From Nematopogon swammerdamellus (taxonomy: Eukaryota > Arthropoda > Insecta > Lepidoptera > Adelidae), in the NCBI GenBank assembly GCA_946902875.1, contig OX336336.1, forward strand, positions 29,405,558-29,469,557: DNA of 64,000 nucleotides, written 5' to 3'. The translations under genes and the position numbers were made by a program. Shown one piece after another: positions 63,820-64,000 of this stretch; within the stretch, counting starts at the first letter, position 1; every line of letters begins with the position of its first letter. Under the pieces are notes generated by a model, which saw nothing but the letters and a program-made list of their open reading frames with translations, had not been told where the DNA came from and ran no database searches.

Positions 63820-64000
63820 GTAAAACTGTAGGTCCCTTCCCTCCTAATCTTACTTGGTGGTAGGGTCTAACCCGCCCGGGTTGGTACCACCGCACTGAAT
63901 GAAACGTCGGTTGAAACGGCTATGTAAATAGTTTGTGTTTTCCGACCAGTTCAGTGTAGCCGGCACGATCGAAGGGGAAAGCACTGACATGGCACCTAGT
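63820..64000 (+). mobile_element. SINE family 1, running off the window
   Basis: aaactgtaggtcccttccct, ggttggtaccaccgcactga, gttcagtgtagccggcacga; continues beyond the end. Confidence 0.85.

Overview
The window looks like nuclear DNA of an insect, most likely a moth or butterfly. The evidence is short GC-rich exons with GT..AG borders in long AT-rich introns, an insect-type ZAD zinc-finger gene, Helitron ends of the CTAG type common in Lepidoptera, 5S- and tRNA-derived SINEs, and a dense mix of jockey-, CR1/L2-, RTE- and R2-group LINE fragments. No prokaryotic gene, CRISPR array or functional tRNA/rRNA gene was seen. Order-level assignment is inference.

The main content is one plus-strand gene running from 10035 past the right part of the window (last exon seen ends at 59789, phase 1, so more exons lie beyond 64000). 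I traced 27 coding exons (E1-E27, 3643 nt, about 1214 codons). All 26 junctions have AG/GT borders and compatible phases. The predicted protein has, in order: a ZAD domain (E1-E2); an acidic/basic linker (E3-E4); ten C2H2 fingers (E5-E12), most of them split by introns; acidic and Pro/Thr-rich linkers (E13-E15); an Ala/Thr/Pro linker (E16); an E/R/K-rich charged helix with a seven-residue repeat (E17); three AT-hooks (E18, and two in E22); basic and low-complexity linkers (E19-E25); and a conserved-looking tail (E26-E27). It reads as a nuclear DNA-binding or chromatin protein. I cannot name an orthologue.

The gene carries several structural oddities: tandem copies of E11 (128-bp unit) and E26 (140-bp unit, seven copies); a hAT-type element inserted exactly on the E13 splice acceptor; a LINE 3' end 27 nt before the E16 acceptor; a 12-nt insertion in finger 5; and a 1.8-kb 32-bp minisatellite in the E4-E5 intron.

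Left of this gene, on the minus strand, is an exon with the N-terminal Cys motif of DTWD1 (tRNA-uridine aminocarboxypropyltransferase family). It runs in frame through its own splice donor into a 420-residue ORF with a DUF4780-like segment (3265-4716).

The rest is transposon-derived. Region by region: 1-2530 LINE family A, SINE-1 and a 640-bp foldback element; 4860-8916 RTE 3' ends, TIR elements and SINE-2 copies; 11107-13997 a hAT element containing a twin-primed jockey LINE and an R2-group LINE tail; 28789-30404 hAT; 35692-38530 an L2/CR1-like LINE with two insertions; 41880-43075 a CR1-like LINE split by a hAT element; 52862-54646 a 5'-truncated R2-group LINE with endonuclease domain; 59790-64000 non-coding with SINE, LINE and duplicated segments.
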